64,000 nucleotides of DNA from Streptomyces sp. Mut1 (GTDB taxonomy: Bacteria; Actinomycetota; Actinomycetes; Streptomycetales; Streptomycetaceae). The position numbers and the translations under genes are program-made. Location of the stretch: contig NZ_CP120997.1 in the NCBI RefSeq assembly GCF_030719295.1, positions 2,984,001 through 3,048,000 of the forward strand. Reading direction: 5' to 3'. Numbering within the stretch: the first letter of the stretch is position 1; each line of letters begins with the position of its first letter. The notes beneath the pieces are model-generated. The model was not told the origin of the DNA and searched no databases. It saw nothing but the letters and a program-made list of their open reading frames with translations. This document shows positions 49,860 through 59,385 of the stretch, piece after piece.

Positions 49860-52589
49860 TCAGCCGGTGTTGCGCAGGCCCGCGGCGACGCCGTTGACGG
49901 TGAGCAGCAGGGCGCGGGCGAGCAGCGGGTCGGCTTCCTCGCCGCGTTCGACGGCCTGACGCTGGCGGTCCAGCAGGGACACCTGGAGGTAGGAGATCGG
50001 GTCCAGGTAGGCGTCCCGGATGGCGAAGGTCTGCTGGAGCGCCGGGCTGGTGCCGAGCAGTTCGGTGGATCCGGTGACCTTGAGGACTTCCTGCACGGTG
50101 AGGGCGTGCTCGGTCTCGATGGCGTCGAAGACGTGCTTCAGCTCGTCGGGGACGAGGGTGTCGACGTAGTGCCGGGCGATGCGCAGGTCGGTCTTGGCGA
50201 GGGTCATCTCCACGTTGGAGAGGAAGTTGCGGAAGAAGTGCCAGTGCTCGTGCATCTCTTCCAGGACCGTGTCGAGGCCGGCTTCGCGCAGGGCCTTGAG
50301 GCCGGAGCCGACGCCGAACCAGCCGGGCACGATCTGCCGGGACTGGGTCCAGCCGAAGACCCACGGGATGGCGCGCAGGCCGTCGAGCGAGACGCCGGAG
50401 CCGGGGCGGCGGGAGGGCCGTGAGCCCAGGTGCAGGTCTGCGAGCTGGTCGACGGGGGTGGAGGCGAGGAAGTAGGACGGCAGGTCCGGGTCCTCGACGA
50501 GCTTGCGGTAGGCAGCGTGGGCGGCGTCGGAGACGGTGTCCATGGCCGCGTCCCAGCGGGCGAGGGCCTCGTCGGACTGGCGGGGCGCGGTGTGCAGGGC
50601 GGATGCCTGGAGGGTGGCCGCGACGGTCAGTTCGAGGTTCTCGCGGGCGAGGGCGGGGATGAGGTACTTGTCGGAGATGACCTCGCCCTGCTCGGTGACC
50701 TTGATCTCGCCCTCCAGGGTGCCCCAGGGCTGGGCGAGGATCGCGTCGTGCGAGGGGCCGCCGCCGCGGCCGACGGTGCCGCCGCGGCCGTGGAAGAGGC
50801 GCAGGCGTACGCCGTAGCGGTGGGCGACGTCGCGCAGCCGGCGCTGGGCGCGGTGGATCTCCCACTGGGAGGTGGTGATGCCGCCGAACTTGGAGGAGTC
50901 GGAGTAGCCGAGCATGACCTCCTGGACGTCGCCGCGCAGGGAGACGAGGCGGCGGTAGGAGGGGTCGGCGAGCATCTCGTCGAGGATGACGTCGGCGGCG
51001 CGCAGCTCGTCGGTGGTCTCCAGGAGGGGGACGATGCCGATCTCGGCCCAGCCGGCGTGGAGGTCGATGAGGCCGGCCTCGCGGGCGAGGACGGCGGCGG
51101 CGAAGACGTCGTCGGCGCCCTGGCACATCGAGATGATGTAGGACTCGATGACCTCGGGGCCGAAGCGCTGGAAGGCTTCCTTGATGGTGTGGAAGACGCC
51201 GAGGATCTTCTCGCCGGCGGCGTCGAGCGGGGCCGGGGTGGGGGCGAGGGGGCGGCGGGAGCGCAGTTCCTTGGCGAGGAGCTTCTGCCGGTAGTCGCGG
51301 GGCATGTCGGCGTAGCGCCAGGATTCCTCGCCGAGCCGGTCGAAGAGCTGGCCGAGGGCGTGGTGGTGGGCGTCGGCGTGTTCGCGGACGTCCATGGTGG
51401 CGAGCTGGAGGCCGAAGGCGGCGAGGGTGCGGATGGTGCGGTCCATGCGGCCGTCGGCGACGATGCCGCCGCGGTGCCGGCGCAGGGAGTCCTGGATGAG
51501 GACGAGGTCGGCGATGAGTTCGGCGGTGCCGAGGTAGTCGCAGCCGGGGCGGTGGGGGCGGCCGGTGGCGAGGCGCTCGCGGGTGTTGACGAGCTTCTGG
51601 CGGATGCAGGTGGCCTTGAGGCGGTAGGGCTCCTCGGCGTTCAGCCGCTTGTAGCGGGGGCTGATCTCGGGGAGGAGTTCGAGGTCGGTCTGCAGGGAGG
51701 CGAGGAGTTCGTCGGTGGCGCCGGTGTAGCGGATGGAGTTGGAGAGCAGTCCGCGCAGCTGGTCGACCAGTTCGAGGGCGTCGGTGATGCCGTGCTCGTG
51801 CTGGAGGATCAGGACGTCCCAGGTGACGGCGGGGGTCACGTTGGGGTTGCCGTCGCGGTCACCGCCGATCCAGGTGCCGAAGGTGAGGGGGCGGGTACCG
51901 GCGGGGAGTTCGACGCCGACGCGTTCGAGTTCGGCGGCGAGGTCCTCCAGGACGTCGCCGACGGCGTTGGCGTGCAGCTCGTCCAGGTAGTAGATGGCGT
52001 TGCGGGCCTCGTCGGCGGGCTCGGGGCGCACGACGCGCAGCTCGTCGGTCTGCCAGATGAGGTCGATGTTCTCGGCGAGTCTGAGGTCCTGGCGGCGGCG
52101 GTCGGCCTCGATGACGGGGGTGTCGAGGAGGGCGGCGATGCGGCGGAGCTTGTTGAGGACGGAGCGCCGGGCGGCCTCGGTGGGGTGCGCGGTGAAGACC
52201 GGGCGCACGTTGAGGTTCTTGACGGTGGCGCGCAGGTGCTCCGGGTCGGCGTCCTTGAGCCGGTCGGCGGTGCGGGCGAGGAGGCCGCCCTCGGCCGCGC
52301 GGCGGTCGCGCATCTCGTGGGCGCGGTGGACCTGCTCGGTGACGTTGGCGAGGTGGAAGTAGGTGGAGAAGGCGCGGACGAGCTGGGCCGCGGTCTCCAG
52401 GTCCGTGTCGCCGAGGAGCTCGGCCGCGGCCTCGCCGTCGGTGCGGGTCAGGGCGCGGACGCGCTCGACGAGGTCGAGGAGTTCCTGGCCTTCCTGGCGT
52501 ACGAGGGTCTCGCCCAGGAGGTCGCCGAGGCGTCGGATGTCGGCGCGCAGCTCGGGGCTGGCGGCGGGGGTCTGGTCGGCACTGCTCAC
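49860..52589 (-). CDS. ppc: Phosphoenolpyruvate carboxylase
   Basis: 909 residues, cytoplasmic. Catalytic signatures in order: [18 protein letters not shown] (His near 138), [28 protein letters not shown], the mobile loop [15 protein letters not shown] and the C-terminal [15 protein letters not shown]; the terminal Gly-like end fits the active enzyme. It carboxylates PEP to oxaloacetate to refill the TCA cycle. Start is GTG with AAGGAG nine bases upstream; the large upstream extension in frame is non-coding. Divergent from the desaturase gene. Confidence 0.97.
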   Translation of the reverse strand: MSSADQTPAASPELRADIRRLGDLLGETLVRQEGQELLDLVERVRALTRTDGEAAAELLGDTDLETAAQLVRAFSTYFHLANVTEQVHRAHEMRDRRAAEGGLLARTADRLKDADPEHLRATVKNLNVRPVFTAHPTEAARRSVLNKLRRIAALLDTPVIEADRRRQDLRLAENIDLIWQTDELRVVRPEPADEARNAIYYLDELHANAVGDVLEDLAAELERVGVELPAGTRPLTFGTWIGGDRDGNPNVTPAVTWDVLILQHEHGITDALELVDQLRGLLSNSIRYTGATDELLASLQTDLELLPEISPRYKRLNAEEPYRLKATCIRQKLVNTRERLATGRPHRPGCDYLGTAELIADLVLIQDSLRRHRGGIVADGRMDRTIRTLAAFGLQLATMDVREHADAHHHALGQLFDRLGEESWRYADMPRDYRQKLLAKELRSRRPLAPTPAPLDAAGEKILGVFHTIKEAFQRFGPEVIESYIISMCQGADDVFAAAVLAREAGLIDLHAGWAEIGIVPLLETTDELRAADVILDEMLADPSYRRLVSLRGDVQEVMLGYSDSSKFGGITTSQWEIHRAQRRLRDVAHRYGVRLRLFHGRGGTVGRGGGPSHDAILAQPWGTLEGEIKVTEQGEVISDKYLIPALARENLELTVAATLQASALHTAPRQSDEALARWDAAMDTVSDAAHAAYRKLVEDPDLPSYFLASTPVDQLADLHLGSRPSRRPGSGVSLDGLRAIPWVFGWTQSRQIVPGWFGVGSGLKALREAGLDTVLEEMHEHWHFFRNFLSNVEMTLAKTDLRIARHYVDTLVPDELKHVFDAIETEHALTVQEVLKVTGSTELLGTSPALQQTFAIRDAYLDPISYLQVSLLDRQRQAVERGEEADPLLARALLLTVNGVAAGLRNTG

Positions 52590-52925
52590 AGTGTGCGGCT
52601 CCTTGCAGTGGTTGTGCACGGGACCCGGGGACCGCGGTCGGCGGATGCCGACGCCACCCCGGAAAGCAGGGTGCGGACCGCGCTGTCCGACCTCTCCAGG
52701 ATAGGTGTCCGTGCTCTGGGTGCTGTTCGCGCCCCGGAAGGTGTCCTCGGTTCGTGACGTGTCCGGCCGGGGTACGCGGAGTGTGTCTACCCGGTATTCG
52801 TCCGTCTGTGCGTGGTGTTTCGTCCTCTCGTGGGCGGGCCTTCGCGCTGACATACTTACGAAGCCGTAGGTTACGGATGCGTAACCCTGGCTGTCCGACC
52901 CGCTCTCACCCTCAGGGGACTCCCC
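52590..52925. promoter_or_regulatory. Divergent ppc/desaturase control region with tandem palindromes
   Basis: 336 bases without a gene. GGTTACG-GATG-CGTAACC (52869-52886) is a perfect 7-bp palindrome with a second, weaker TTACG-AAGC-CGTA site (52857-52868) immediately before it, centres 15 bases apart. CATACT (52851-52856) may be the desaturase -10 box, which the sites then overlap and follow. A TATCCT hexamer on the minus strand near 52700 may belong to ppc. Confidence 0.65.
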
Positions 52926-53906
52926 ATGAAGACCAGCCCCGAAGTGATCGAGGCCGCTCCGGCGGCCGGTGACCCATCCCTTCCCTCCGCCACGCTCGGC
53001 GGGGACAACAAGCGGTCGATCGAGCAGATCGCGCTCCTGCTGTTCATCGTCGTGCCGTTCGTGGCGCTGGTCGCGGCGGTGCCGCTGGCCTGGGGCCGCG
53101 GTGTGAGCTGGCTCGATCTGGGTCTGATGGTGGCGATGTACTTCATCGGCTGCCACGGCATCACGATCGGCTTCCACCGGTATTTCACGCATGGTTCGTT
53201 CAAGGCGAAGCGTCCGCTCCGCATCGCCCTGGCCGTGGCCGGTTCGCTGGCGGTCGAAGGTCCGCTGGTGCGCTGGGTGGCCGATCACCGCAAGCACCAC
53301 CGGTTCTCGGACGCGGAGGGCGATCCGCACTCGCCGTGGCGTTTCGGTGAGTCGCTGCCGGCGCTGATGAAGGGCCTGTGGTGGGCCCACATCGCATGGA
53401 TGTTCGACGAGGAGCGGACCCCGCAGCAGAAGTACGCGCCGGACCTCATCAAGGACCCGGCGATCCGCGGCATCTCGCGCCACTTCCTGACGTTCACGAT
53501 CGTCTCGCTGGCCGTCCCCCCGCTGATCGGCGGTCTGGTGACGATGTCGTGGTGGGGTGCGGCGACGGCGTTCTTCTGGGGCTCCCTGGTACGGGTGGCC
53601 CTGCTGCACCACGTGACGTGGTCGATCAACTCGATCTGCCACGCGGTCGGCAAGCGCCCCTTCAAGTCCCGCGACAAGTCCGGCAACGTGTGGTGGCTCG
53701 CGGTCCTGTCGTGCGGCGAGTCCTGGCACAACCTGCACCACGCGGACCCGACCAGCGCCCGGCACGGGGTGATGCGCGGTCAGATCGATTCGAGCGCCCG
53801 GCTGATCCGGTGGTTCGAGCAGGCCGGCTGGGCGTACGACGTGCGCTGGCCCGACTCCGCCCGTATCGAGTCCCGGCGCGACCGCGCGGCGGCCGACCCG
53901 GCATGA
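52926..53906 (+). CDS. Acyl-CoA/acyl-lipid delta-9 desaturase
   Basis: 326 residues. Three histidine boxes HRYFTH (84-89), HRKHHRFSD (121-129) and a C-terminal [10 protein letters not shown] bind the di-iron centre; four membrane helices lie between. It introduces a double bond into membrane acyl chains using O2, adjusting fluidity. AUG follows AGGGGA. The next gene, a TetR regulator, overlaps its stop by four bases, so the enzyme and its probable repressor share a transcript controlled by the upstream palindromes. Confidence 0.93.
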   Translation: MKTSPEVIEAAPAAGDPSLPSATLGGDNKRSIEQIALLLFIVVPFVALVAAVPLAWGRGVSWLDLGLMVAMYFIGCHGITIGFHRYFTHGSFKAKRPLRIALAVAGSLAVEGPLVRWVADHRKHHRFSDAEGDPHSPWRFGESLPALMKGLWWAHIAWMFDEERTPQQKYAPDLIKDPAIRGISRHFLTFTIVSLAVPPLIGGLVTMSWWGAATAFFWGSLVRVALLHHVTWSINSICHAVGKRPFKSRDKSGNVWWLAVLSCGESWHNLHHADPTSARHGVMRGQIDSSARLIRWFEQAGWAYDVRWPDSARIESRRDRAAADPA

Positions 53907-54589
53907 TGGACGACGTGGCGACCGACTCCAGCGCAAGCAGCGAGAACACCCGTGCACCCTCCGCCCGACGGGCCCGCCGGGTCCGGATGACCGGGAAGGA
54001 ACGCCGGGAGCAGCTGCTGGACATCGGTCGCACCTTGTTCGCCGACAAGGGCTTCGAGGGCACGTCGGTGGAGGAGATCGCCGCCCGCGCGGGGGTCTCG
54101 AAGCCGGTCGTCTACGAGCACTTCGGCGGCAAGGAGGGGCTGTACGCGGTCGTGGTGGACCGGGAGATGCGCCAGCTCCTGGACATGGTGACCAGCGCGC
54201 TGACCGCGGGGCATCCGCGTGAGCTGCTGGAGCAGGCGGCGTTCGCGCTGCTGGACTACATCGAGACGTACACGGACGGTTTCCGCATCCTGGTCCGTGA
54301 CTCGCCGGTCGCCCAGTCCACGGGCACGTTCGCCTCGCTGATCAGTGATATCGCGACCCAGGTGGAGGACATCCTCGGGCTGGAGTTCAAGGCCCGCGGC
54401 TTCGACGCGAAGCTGGCCCCGCTGTACGCGCAGGCGCTGGTGGGCATGGTGGCGCTGACGGGGCAGTGGTGGGTGAACGCGCGCAAGCCGAAGAAGGCTG
54501 AGGTCGCGGCCCATCTGGTGAACCTGGCCTGGCACGGTCTGGAGAACCTGGAGTCGAAGCCGCGGCTGATCGGCCACCGCAAGAGCTGA
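53903..54589 (+). CDS. TetR-family regulator of the desaturase operon
   Basis: 228 residues. A basic N-terminal tail leads to the HTH ([39 protein letters not shown]) and a long ligand domain ([51 protein letters not shown]). By position it should sense fatty acids or acyl-CoA and bind the tandem TTACG/CGTAA sites ahead of the desaturase gene. ATGA overlap with the desaturase stop. Residues match well the actinobacterial desaturase-linked TetR group. Confidence 0.92.
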   Translation: MMDDVATDSSASSENTRAPSARRARRVRMTGKERREQLLDIGRTLFADKGFEGTSVEEIAARAGVSKPVVYEHFGGKEGLYAVVVDREMRQLLDMVTSALTAGHPRELLEQAAFALLDYIETYTDGFRILVRDSPVAQSTGTFASLISDIATQVEDILGLEFKARGFDAKLAPLYAQALVGMVALTGQWWVNARKPKKAEVAAHLVNLAWHGLENLESKPRLIGHRKS

Positions 54590-54774
54590 ACGGCCGGTGG
54601 GGCCGAGGGCGGTGTGCGGCCGAGCCGCGATGTTGATCCCCGGCAAAACCACTTCAGTTGCGCTGTACACAGTTGTAGAGTCTGTGAATATCCCGGGAAT
54701 GGTCCTTCACCGCTGCATGTCATGCACCCGTGAAGGCTATTCACCCGGTTCCACCACTTACCCCTGGGGGGGCT

Positions 54775-56541
54775 TTGTCTTCTGTGGAACCCGGCCGCTC
54801 TGTTCCGCGCTCGAAGCGCGCGCGGCGGCTCGCGGCCTGCACCGCACTCGTTCTCTCCGCCGGCATGCTGCTGGCGGCCCCGGCCTCGGCCGATGAATCG
54901 GCGCCCGTCCCGCGCGGCGCCACTCCGCAGTTCACCCCGGAGTCCGGCGGGCAGCCGACGCTGACGCTGCCCAAGCGCACCGCGAAGAAGGAGTCCGGTG
55001 CCTCGCGTGCGCCGGGCGCCGCGTCGGCGGCCGCCGTTCCGGCCAAGCCGCTGAGCGACCTCGACGGCGACGGCTACAGCGACACGCTGTACCGGGGGCT
55101 CGACGGCAACCTCTACGCCATCACGGACGCGTCGGGCTCGCACCCGTACCAGATCAACAGTGACGACCAGTTCGAGACGCCCAAGGACATCATCACGCCG
55201 GGCGACCTCGACGGCGGCGGCATGTCCGAGGTCCTGACGCTCTCGGCGGCGGGCAAGCTCTCGCTCTACCAGAGCTGGGGCGCCGACAGCACGGGTTACG
55301 TCACCTGGTCGGGCAACGGCTGGCAGAAGTACAACAAGGTCGTCTCCCCCGGCGACCTGAACGGCGACGGCCGCGGCGACCTGATCGCGCGTACGCCCTC
55401 CGGTGACATCTACGTCTACATCTCCACCGGCAAGGTCGACAGCGCGCCCTTCAAGGCCGGCGTCAAGGTGGGCTACGGCTGGAACGTCTACGACCAGATC
55501 GTGGGCACCAACGACGTCAACGGCGACGGGCTCGGCGACGTCATCGCCCGTACGACCGGCGGCGACCTGTACTTCTACGCGGGCACCGGCGACCCGGCGA
55601 AGCCGTTCAAGGCGCGCGTCAAGGTCGGCTACGGCTACGACATCTACAACCAGCTCATCGGTGTCGACGACGTCGACGGCGACGGCCTCGGCGACCTCCT
55701 CGCCCGCAAGCCCGGCGGCGACGTCTTCACCTACCTGTCCACCGGAACCGGCACCTTCGAGCCGCGCGTGGCCTCCGGCAGCGGATGGAACGCGGCGGCG
55801 CTGTTCGTCGGCGCGGGCGGCAACCCGGACTTCGGCAAGCACGAGCTGGAGGGCCGCACCAAGGGCGGCAGCCTCTACTGGTACCAGGCCCGGAACAACG
55901 GGCAGTTCTTCCCCCGCCAGCTGGACAGCTCGGACACCGGCTGGAACCAGGTGAGCCTGTCGCTCGCCTCCTCGCTGGACAACGACGGCTGGGGCGACCT
56001 CGTCCAGCAGTACCAGGGCCAGCTCTACGTCGGCGCCGAGTACATCGGGTCGGGCTGGCAGGTCTACAACAGCCTGACCGGTCCCGGCGACCTGAGCGGC
56101 GACGGCAAGGGCGACCTGCTGGCCCGCGACACCAAGGGCGACCTGTACCTGTACAAGGGCAACGGCCTGGGCACCAAGTTCGCCGCCAAGGTCAAGGTCG
56201 GCTACGGCTACCAGTCGTACACCAAGATCGTCGGCGCCGGGGACCTCAGCGGCGACGGCATCGCGGACGTCGTGGCCATCGCCAAGGACGGCACGCTCTA
56301 CCTGTACAAGGGCACGGGCGACGCCGCGAAGCCGCTCTCGGCCCGCGTCAAGATCGGCACCGGCTACAACATCTACAAGCAGTTCGCCGCTCCGGGCGAC
56401 ATGGACGGCGACGGCAGGGCCGACCTGATCGGCGTCGACGGCAAGGGCGACGTGTACCGCTACACGTCCACCGGCACCGGCCAGCTCACCAAGCGCGTCA
56501 AGATCGGCTACGGCTGGGACACCTACAACGGCCTGTACTGA
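54775..56541 (+). CDS. Secreted FG-GAP/VCBS beta-propeller protein
   Basis: 588 residues from a TTG with GGGGGG upstream (a GTG 15 codons earlier is possible). Signal peptide: basic start, ACTALVLSAGMLLAAPASA. The mature part is a series of about 50-60-residue blades, each with a calcium-loop DLNGDGRGDLIAR-type motif followed by YLYKGTGDAAKPF and VKVGYGYDIYNQ. At least eight such loops are visible (DLDGDGYSD, DVNGDGLGD, DLSGDGKGD and others). These integrin-like propellers are common secreted surface proteins; a binding role is probable. No enzymatic domain is seen. Promoter lies in 54590-54774. Confidence 0.9.
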   Translation: MSSVEPGRSVPRSKRARRLAACTALVLSAGMLLAAPASADESAPVPRGATPQFTPESGGQPTLTLPKRTAKKESGASRAPGAASAAAVPAKPLSDLDGDGYSDTLYRGLDGNLYAITDASGSHPYQINSDDQFETPKDIITPGDLDGGGMSEVLTLSAAGKLSLYQSWGADSTGYVTWSGNGWQKYNKVVSPGDLNGDGRGDLIARTPSGDIYVYISTGKVDSAPFKAGVKVGYGWNVYDQIVGTNDVNGDGLGDVIARTTGGDLYFYAGTGDPAKPFKARVKVGYGYDIYNQLIGVDDVDGDGLGDLLARKPGGDVFTYLSTGTGTFEPRVASGSGWNAAALFVGAGGNPDFGKHELEGRTKGGSLYWYQARNNGQFFPRQLDSSDTGWNQVSLSLASSLDNDGWGDLVQQYQGQLYVGAEYIGSGWQVYNSLTGPGDLSGDGKGDLLARDTKGDLYLYKGNGLGTKFAAKVKVGYGYQSYTKIVGAGDLSGDGIADVVAIAKDGTLYLYKGTGDAAKPLSARVKIGTGYNIYKQFAAPGDMDGDGRADLIGVDGKGDVYRYTSTGTGQLTKRVKIGYGWDTYNGLY

Positions 56542-56559
56542 CCGGCCCGCGTGAACCCC

Positions 56560-56597
56560 GCGCCCCGTCCCCGCGCTCGTTCGTGGGGGCGGGGCGC
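56560..56597. terminator. Bidirectional terminator after the propeller gene
   Basis: 13-bp stem GCGCCCCGTCCCC/GGGGGCGGGGCGC with one mispair and a 12-base loop. It lies 19 bases after the propeller gene stop and 19 bases before the end of the convergent VOC gene, so can serve both. Confidence 0.8.
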
Positions 56598-56615
56598 TGC
56601 CGTGTCCCGGCGGGC

Positions 56616-56981
56616 TCAGCCGGTCACCGGCTCCAGGAACTCCAGCCGGTTGCCGACCGGGTCGTGGCTGTAGAAGCGGCGGTGGCCCGGCAGGTTGCCG
56701 TCCCAGACCACTTCGGCGCCGCGCTCGGTCAGCCGGGCCGCGTACGCCTCGATGCCCGTGACGCGCAGCCCCGGGTGGGCCTTGCGGGCCGGGCGGAAGT
56801 CGGCCTCGATGCCCAGGTGCAGCTGGACCGGGCCGGCCGCGAACCAGCAGCCGCCCCGCGCGGCCAGCACGGGCGGCTTGGCGATCTCGGTCATGCCGAG
56901 CACATCGGTGTAGTACGCGCGCAGGGCGTCCTCGCTGCCCTCGGGGGCGGCGAGCTGGACGTGGTCGAGGGCGGTGATCAT
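56616..56981 (-). CDS. VOC/glyoxalase-family protein
   Basis: 121 residues, one VOC module pair. ALDHVQLAAPEGSEDALRAYY at the N-terminus, VQLHLGIEADFRPARKAHPG in the middle and YSHDPVGNRLEFLEP at the end are typical; His6, His in QLHLG and Glu in RLEFLE are the expected metal ligands. It may be an isomerase, dioxygenase-like or resistance protein. Its ATG overlaps the methyltransferase stop by one base (TGATG), implying translational coupling. Confidence 0.88.
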   Translation of the reverse strand: MITALDHVQLAAPEGSEDALRAYYTDVLGMTEIAKPPVLAARGGCWFAAGPVQLHLGIEADFRPARKAHPGLRVTGIEAYAARLTERGAEVVWDGNLPGHRRFYSHDPVGNRLEFLEPVTG

Positions 56982-57775
56982 CACTTCTCCCGGTGGGCGA
57001 CGGCGAAAATACGGCGGAAGGGGAAGGCCGTGCCGTGCGGGCCACGGGGGTAGGCCGTGCGCAGCAGGTCGCGGTAGTCGGCGAGGAAGGCGTCCCGGGC
57101 CTCCTCGTCGTCGGCGAGCGCGGTCAGGACGGGGCGCAGGCCGGTGCCCTTCACCCAGTCCAGGACGGGGTCCTCGCCGGTCAGCAGGTGGAGGTAGGTG
57201 GTCTCCCAGACGTCGGCGGTGACGCCGGGGCCCGTCAGCAGGTCCAGGTAGCCGGCCGGGCTCAGTACGGCGTCGGCGTGGCGGAGCCGGCCGCCCAGGC
57301 GGGAGCGCCAGCGCGGGGACTCGGCGAGTTCGCGCATCAGGGCGTGGCTGGGCCGGTCGAAGTTGCCGGGGACCTGGAGGGCGAGGGTGCCGCCGGGGAG
57401 CAGGGCGTCCAGCCAGCCCGGGAGGAGGCCGTCGTGGCCGGGAATCCACTGGAGCAGGGCGTTGGAGATGATCAGGCCGTACGGCTCGGAGGGCGTCCAG
57501 GTGGCGGCGTCGGCCTCGGCGAAGTCCAGCAGCTCCGTGGCGTGGGCGCGGGCGCGCTCCAGCATCTGCGGGGAGTTGTCGTAGCCGGTGATCCGGGCGT
57601 GCGGCCAGCGCGCGGCGAGCAGGGCGGTGACGTTGCCGGCGCCGCAGCCGAGGTCGGCGATGCGCCCCCGGGTGCCGGGCGGGTCGGGGACGCGGGCCAG
57701 CAGGTCGTGGAAGGGGCGGGTTCGGTGGTCCGCGTGGCGCAGGTACTGCTGCGGATCCCAGACGGGTGCGGTCAT
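56981..57775 (-). CDS. tam: Trans-aconitate 2-methyltransferase-like SAM methyltransferase
   Basis: 264 residues from the ATG giving MTAPVWDPQQYLRHADHR, which fits the Tam family start; an ATG five codons earlier is possible. Motif I is IADLGCGAGNVTALL, then GYDNSPQMLERAR, ADAATWTPSEPYGLIISNALLQW and GWLDALLPGGTLALQVPGN. Tam methylates trans-aconitate, which otherwise inhibits aconitase. First gene of an operon with a VOC protein, divergent from a MarR regulator with palindromes in the gap. Confidence 0.9.
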   Translation of the reverse strand: MTAPVWDPQQYLRHADHRTRPFHDLLARVPDPPGTRGRIADLGCGAGNVTALLAARWPHARITGYDNSPQMLERARAHATELLDFAEADAATWTPSEPYGLIISNALLQWIPGHDGLLPGWLDALLPGGTLALQVPGNFDRPSHALMRELAESPRWRSRLGGRLRHADAVLSPAGYLDLLTGPGVTADVWETTYLHLLTGEDPVLDWVKGTGLRPVLTALADDEEARDAFLADYRDLLRTAYPRGPHGTAFPFRRIFAVAHREK

Positions 57776-57799
57776 GGAGTTCAGGATCATTCACAACTA

Positions 57800-57827
57800 T
57801 CTTGATGTCAAGACACTTGAATTCAAG
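57800..57827. promoter_or_regulatory. Adjacent MarR operators TCTTGATGTCAAGA and CTTGAATTCAAG
   Basis: Two palindromes with the same CTTGA/TCAAG arms, two bases apart, between the methyltransferase and MarR genes. The second is a perfect 12-mer. TATCTTGATGTCAAGA-type sequences are typical MarR-family binding sites. They lie next to the -35 area of the marR promoter. Confidence 0.75.
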
Positions 57828-57863
57828 AGACTTCATGTCGACAGACCCTCTACACTGATCCAC

Positions 57864-58361
57864 ATGGAGGACGAGGTTGACCGACTGGTCGCTGCATGGC
57901 GCCGCGAGCGCCCCGACCTCGACGTGGAACCACTGGAGGTCCTCAGCCGCGTCTCCCGCCTGGCCCGCCACCTCGACCGGGCCCGCAGGATCGCCTTCGC
58001 CGAGCACCAGCTGGAGCCGTGGGAATTCGACGTGCTCACGTCGCTGCGCCGCGCCGGCGCCCCCTACCAGCTCTCCCCCGGCCAGCTGCTCACCCAGACG
58101 CTGGTCACCTCGGGCACGATGACCAACCGCATCGACCGCCTCACCAAGAAGAACCTCGTCGAGCGGCTCCCCGACCCCAGCGACCGGCGCGGGGTCCTGG
58201 TCCGGCTCACCCCCGAGGGCCGCGACAAGGCCGATCAGTCACTGGCCGGGCTGCTGGCCCAGGAGCGCGCCATCCTCGGCGAGCTCTCGCACCAGCAGCG
58301 CTCCGAACTGGCCGGGCTGCTACGCCAGTTGACTGCCCCGTTCGACAACATCCCCGGGTAG
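57864..58361 (+). CDS. MarR-family regulator
   Basis: 165 residues. The winged helix: LSRLARHLDRARRIAFAEH, PWEFDVLTSLRRAGAPYQLSPGQ, TSGTMTNRIDRLTKKNLVERL and wing DPSDRRGVLVRLTPEG. A TACACT -10 box seven bases before the ATG and absence of a ribosome site suggest leaderless translation. Divergent from the tam-VOC operon and its probable repressor through the CTTGA/TCAAG sites. The last 42 bases overlap the 3' end of the convergent LuxR gene. Confidence 0.92.
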   Translation: MEDEVDRLVAAWRRERPDLDVEPLEVLSRVSRLARHLDRARRIAFAEHQLEPWEFDVLTSLRRAGAPYQLSPGQLLTQTLVTSGTMTNRIDRLTKKNLVERLPDPSDRRGVLVRLTPEGRDKADQSLAGLLAQERAILGELSHQQRSELAGLLRQLTAPFDNIPG

Positions 58362-59129
58362 CGCCGGGTCCTGAAGATCGGCCGGGCCGACCCCGGCGCG
58401 TCTGGCCAGCGCCACGGCCGCCAGCGTCGAGTGCACGCCCAGCTTCCCCAGGACGTTCTGCATGTGCGTGCGCACGGTGTGCGGGGAGAGGAAGAGACGT
58501 TCCGCGACCGCCTTGCGGCCCAGGCCCGCGACCATGCACCGCAGCACCTCCCGCTCGCGCGGGGTCAGCGACTCGACCAGCTCCTCGCTCTCGGTGCGGT
58601 GCTTGCGCCCGGCCAGCAGCTCCCGCAGCACCCCGGTGAGCAGGGCGGCGGGCAGATGGGTCTCGTCGCGCAGCACCCCCCTGATCACCGCCAGCAGCCG
58701 TTGCAGCGAGCTGTCCTTGGCGACCCAGCCGCAGGCCCCGGCCTGGAGGGCGAGCGCGGCCCGGCCCGGGTCGTCCTTCTCGGCGAGCACCACCGTACGG
58801 ACCGAGGGACGGGCCGCGCGGACCGCGCCGACCAGGGAGATCCCGTCGACCGGGGCCGGCTGTCCGGCGCGCGGGGCGGGCACCGGTACCGGGCCCGCGC
58901 CGTCGCGCCCCGCCGGGGCCAGGTTGCCCAGTTCGGCGTCGACCAGCAGGACGTCGTAACCGCGCCCCTCCGCCGCCGCGCGCTCCAGACAGCGCAGCGC
59001 GGCCGGGCCGCTGCCCGCCGCCGCCACGTCGACGTCCGGCTCGGCCGCGAGCGCGGCGGCGAGCGATTCGGCGAAGATCCGGTGGTCGTCCACCACGAGA
59101 ACCCGGATACGGGCCACAGGCACCCCCAT
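58320..59129 (-). CDS. NarL/LuxR-type response regulator with a modified receiver
   Basis: 269 residues. Receiver (1-155): acidic pair Asp14/Asp15 in VVDDH, Asp64 in LLVDAELG, Lys138 in GWVAKDS; the usual Thr/Ser in the fourth strand is Ala116 (LAEKDD). About 25 Ala/Pro/Gly-rich residues are inserted after Asp64. The C-terminal LuxR HTH (about 195-250) is LTPREREVLRCMVAGL and LSPHTVRTHMQNVLGKLGV. No kinase gene adjoins it. It may be an orphan regulator working with or without phosphorylation. The start ATG lacks a good ribosome site; a GTG two codons later is possible. Confidence 0.88.
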   Translation of the reverse strand: MGVPVARIRVLVVDDHRIFAESLAAALAAEPDVDVAAAGSGPAALRCLERAAAEGRGYDVLLVDAELGNLAPAGRDGAGPVPVPAPRAGQPAPVDGISLVGAVRAARPSVRTVVLAEKDDPGRAALALQAGACGWVAKDSSLQRLLAVIRGVLRDETHLPAALLTGVLRELLAGRKHRTESEELVESLTPREREVLRCMVAGLGRKAVAERLFLSPHTVRTHMQNVLGKLGVHSTLAAVALARRAGVGPADLQDPALPGDVVERGSQLA

Positions 59130-59315
59130 GCTGTGTGTTCTGGGGCGCCCCGAAGCGTGCGTCCCCCCGACGGGGCCGGACCGGCACCCGTGGCGCCCGG
59201 CTGTCTCGTACCCCTGCATACGGCACCGGCCCCCACCGGCGCTGTGCATCAGCGTACGGGCGGCGGACCGGGCCGGAAGGGGGATTGACGGAAGTTGTCC
59301 GGGAGCGCCCCCTAG

Positions 59316-59371
59316 GGCCTGTCGTCACATTCGCGTCGTTCGCCCGGAGGGCGGGAATGTGACGACAGGTC
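59316..59371. mobile_element. 56-bp MITE with CTAG target duplication
   Basis: Terminal repeats GGCCTGTCGTCACATTC and GACCTGTCGTCACATTC (opposite strand) match at 16 of 17 positions, flanked on both sides by CTAG (59312-59315 and 59372-59375). The interior is only 22 bases and continues the hairpin. A minimal IS5-type element without transposase. It lies 14 bases ahead of the GNAT start, within its promoter or leader. Confidence 0.85.
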
Positions 59372-59385
59372 CTAGGGTGAGGCGC

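Noticed and set aside
52589..53957. N-terminal extension of PEP carboxylase giving a 1365-residue protein
   Set aside because: The extension runs antisense through the desaturase gene and is arginine-rich noise; GTG at 52589 has a good ribosome site and yields the normal length.
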